NCBI GenBank assembly: GCA_904501965.1
Contig: CAJGCS010000066.1
Span: 1-5,972, forward strand
Direction of reading: 5' to 3'
DNA length: 5,972 nucleotides
DNA from: an uncultured Bacilli bacterium
GTDB taxonomy: Bacteria; Bacillota_I; Bacilli_A; ML615J-28; CAG-313
Both the position numbers and the translations under genes were made by a program. The notes beneath the pieces are model-generated. The model saw only the letters and a program-made list of their open reading frames with translations. It was not told the origin of the DNA and made no database searches. This document shows positions 5,446 through 5,972 of the stretch, one piece after another (the first letter of the stretch is position 1; every line of letters starts with the position of its first letter).

Positions 5446-5972
5446 CTATCGTTTAATGATTGCGCCAAATTTACAAGATGATAAGCACATACCGCACTTA
5501 ATACATTTTGCTTGATCGATTACATAAGGTGTTTTACGAACTTCACCAGAGATTGCAGCTACTGGACATTGACGAGCACATAATGAACACATCTTACATT
5601 TTTCAGGTTCAATATAATATTCCATTAAATTCTTACAAATCTTAGCTGGACATTTCTTATCAACGATATGAGCGATATATTCTTCTCTGAATTGTTTCAT
5701 TGTAGAAATGATTGGGTTAGCTGCAGTTTGACCTAAACCACATAATGAATTAGATTTAACATATTCTGCTAATTCTTCTAATTCTTCTAAGTCTTTCATT
5801 TCACCCTTACCATCAGTAATCTTAGTTAAGATTTCTAACATACGTTTTGTACCGATACGGCAAGGAGAACATTTACCACATGATTCATCACAAATGAATT
5901 CCATATAGAATTTAGCAACGTCAACCATACAGTTATCTTCATCCATAACGATAGCACCACCTGAACCCATCA
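5446..5972 (-). CDS. hydB: NADH-linked hydrogenase subunit HydB (NuoF-like), C-terminal part only
   Basis: This is the last about 175 codons of the diaphorase subunit that exchanges electrons between NAD(H) and HydA; the FMN/NADH-binding part lies beyond the right edge. The ATG at 5970 is an internal methionine, not the start. It falls in the conserved GSGG...VMDE segment of NuoF proteins, and the frame stays open to the edge. Counting from that Met, the NuoF [4Fe-4S] site is ESCGKCSPCRIGT (Cys31, 34, 37) with the fourth ligand in LCGLGQTAANP (Cys77). A two-cluster ferredoxin domain follows (Cys125/128/131/135 and Cys156/159/162/166). This fused ferredoxin tail is characteristic of HydB/HndC rather than respiratory NuoF. 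Two further cysteines (107, 112) lie between the domains, as is common in the family. The gene ends in TAG 12 bases before hydA, and the hydA ribosome binding site abuts this stop, implying coupled translation. The promoter is outside the window. Confidence 0.93.
   Translation of the reverse strand, partial: MGSGGAIVMDEDNCMVDVAKFYMEFICDESCGKCSPCRIGTKRMLEILTKITDGKGEMKDLEELEELAEYVKSNSLCGLGQTAANPIISTMKQFREEYIAHIVDKKCPAKICKNLMEYYIEPEKCKMCSLCARQCPVAAISGEVRKTPYVIDQAKCIKCGMCLSSCKFGAIIKR

Noticed and set aside
1..5972. Possible UGA-Trp genetic code, because no TGA stop occurs
   Set aside because: Only seven stops are present and AT-rich genomes prefer TAA; the tryptophans checked (such as Trp304 of HydA and Trp108 of the binding protein) use TGG.

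Overview
The window is AT-rich throughout, uses strong AGGAGG-type ribosome binding sites and compact U-tailed terminators, and carries genes of strictly anaerobic fermentation. This points to a low-GC anaerobic member of the Bacillota (Clostridia, Erysipelotrichia or a Mollicutes-related lineage). Tryptophan is encoded by TGG and all seven stops seen are TAA or TAG, so the standard bacterial code fits. The exact taxon cannot be fixed from this sequence.

Layout, left to right. (1) The 3' end of a plus-strand gene whose C-terminus is a membrane segment; it shares a bidirectional hairpin terminator with the next unit. (2) A minus-strand two-gene operon for an ABC importer of the SsuA/TauA/NMT1 type: a lipoprotein binding protein followed by an overlapping permease, with no ATPase gene. 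(3) A divergent plus-strand Crp/Fnr-family regulator. The 87-base gap between the regulator and the importer holds a promoter in each direction and a Crp/Fnr-type palindrome. (4) A perfect 30-base palindrome in which the regulator and the next, convergent gene both terminate. (5) A minus-strand gene for an unrecognised protein with two membrane segments, with its own clear promoter. (6) A minus-strand hydrogenase operon running in from the right edge: the C-terminal part of hydB (NuoF-like, NADH-linked, with a 2[4Fe-4S] tail), then complete hydA ([FeFe] hydrogenase catalytic subunit), then a terminator.

How the parts work together. HydB and HydA are subunits of a soluble NAD(H)-linked, possibly electron-bifurcating, hydrogenase that disposes of fermentation electrons as H2; the order hydB-hydA matches known hydABC operons, and hydC would be expected just beyond the right edge. 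The best new reading is the regulator/importer pair. A TGTAA-N6-TTACA palindrome is centred at -41.5 from the predicted importer start (class II activator position, with no good -35 box) and at +10.5 from the predicted start of the regulator gene itself (autorepression position). This suggests a self-contained sensor switch controlling uptake of an unknown solute. A second point is the hydrogenase L1 motif, TSCSPGW instead of TSCCPxW, with an extra cysteine in the nearby LSSCKSP segment. No mobile element, CRISPR array, tRNA or rRNA was seen.
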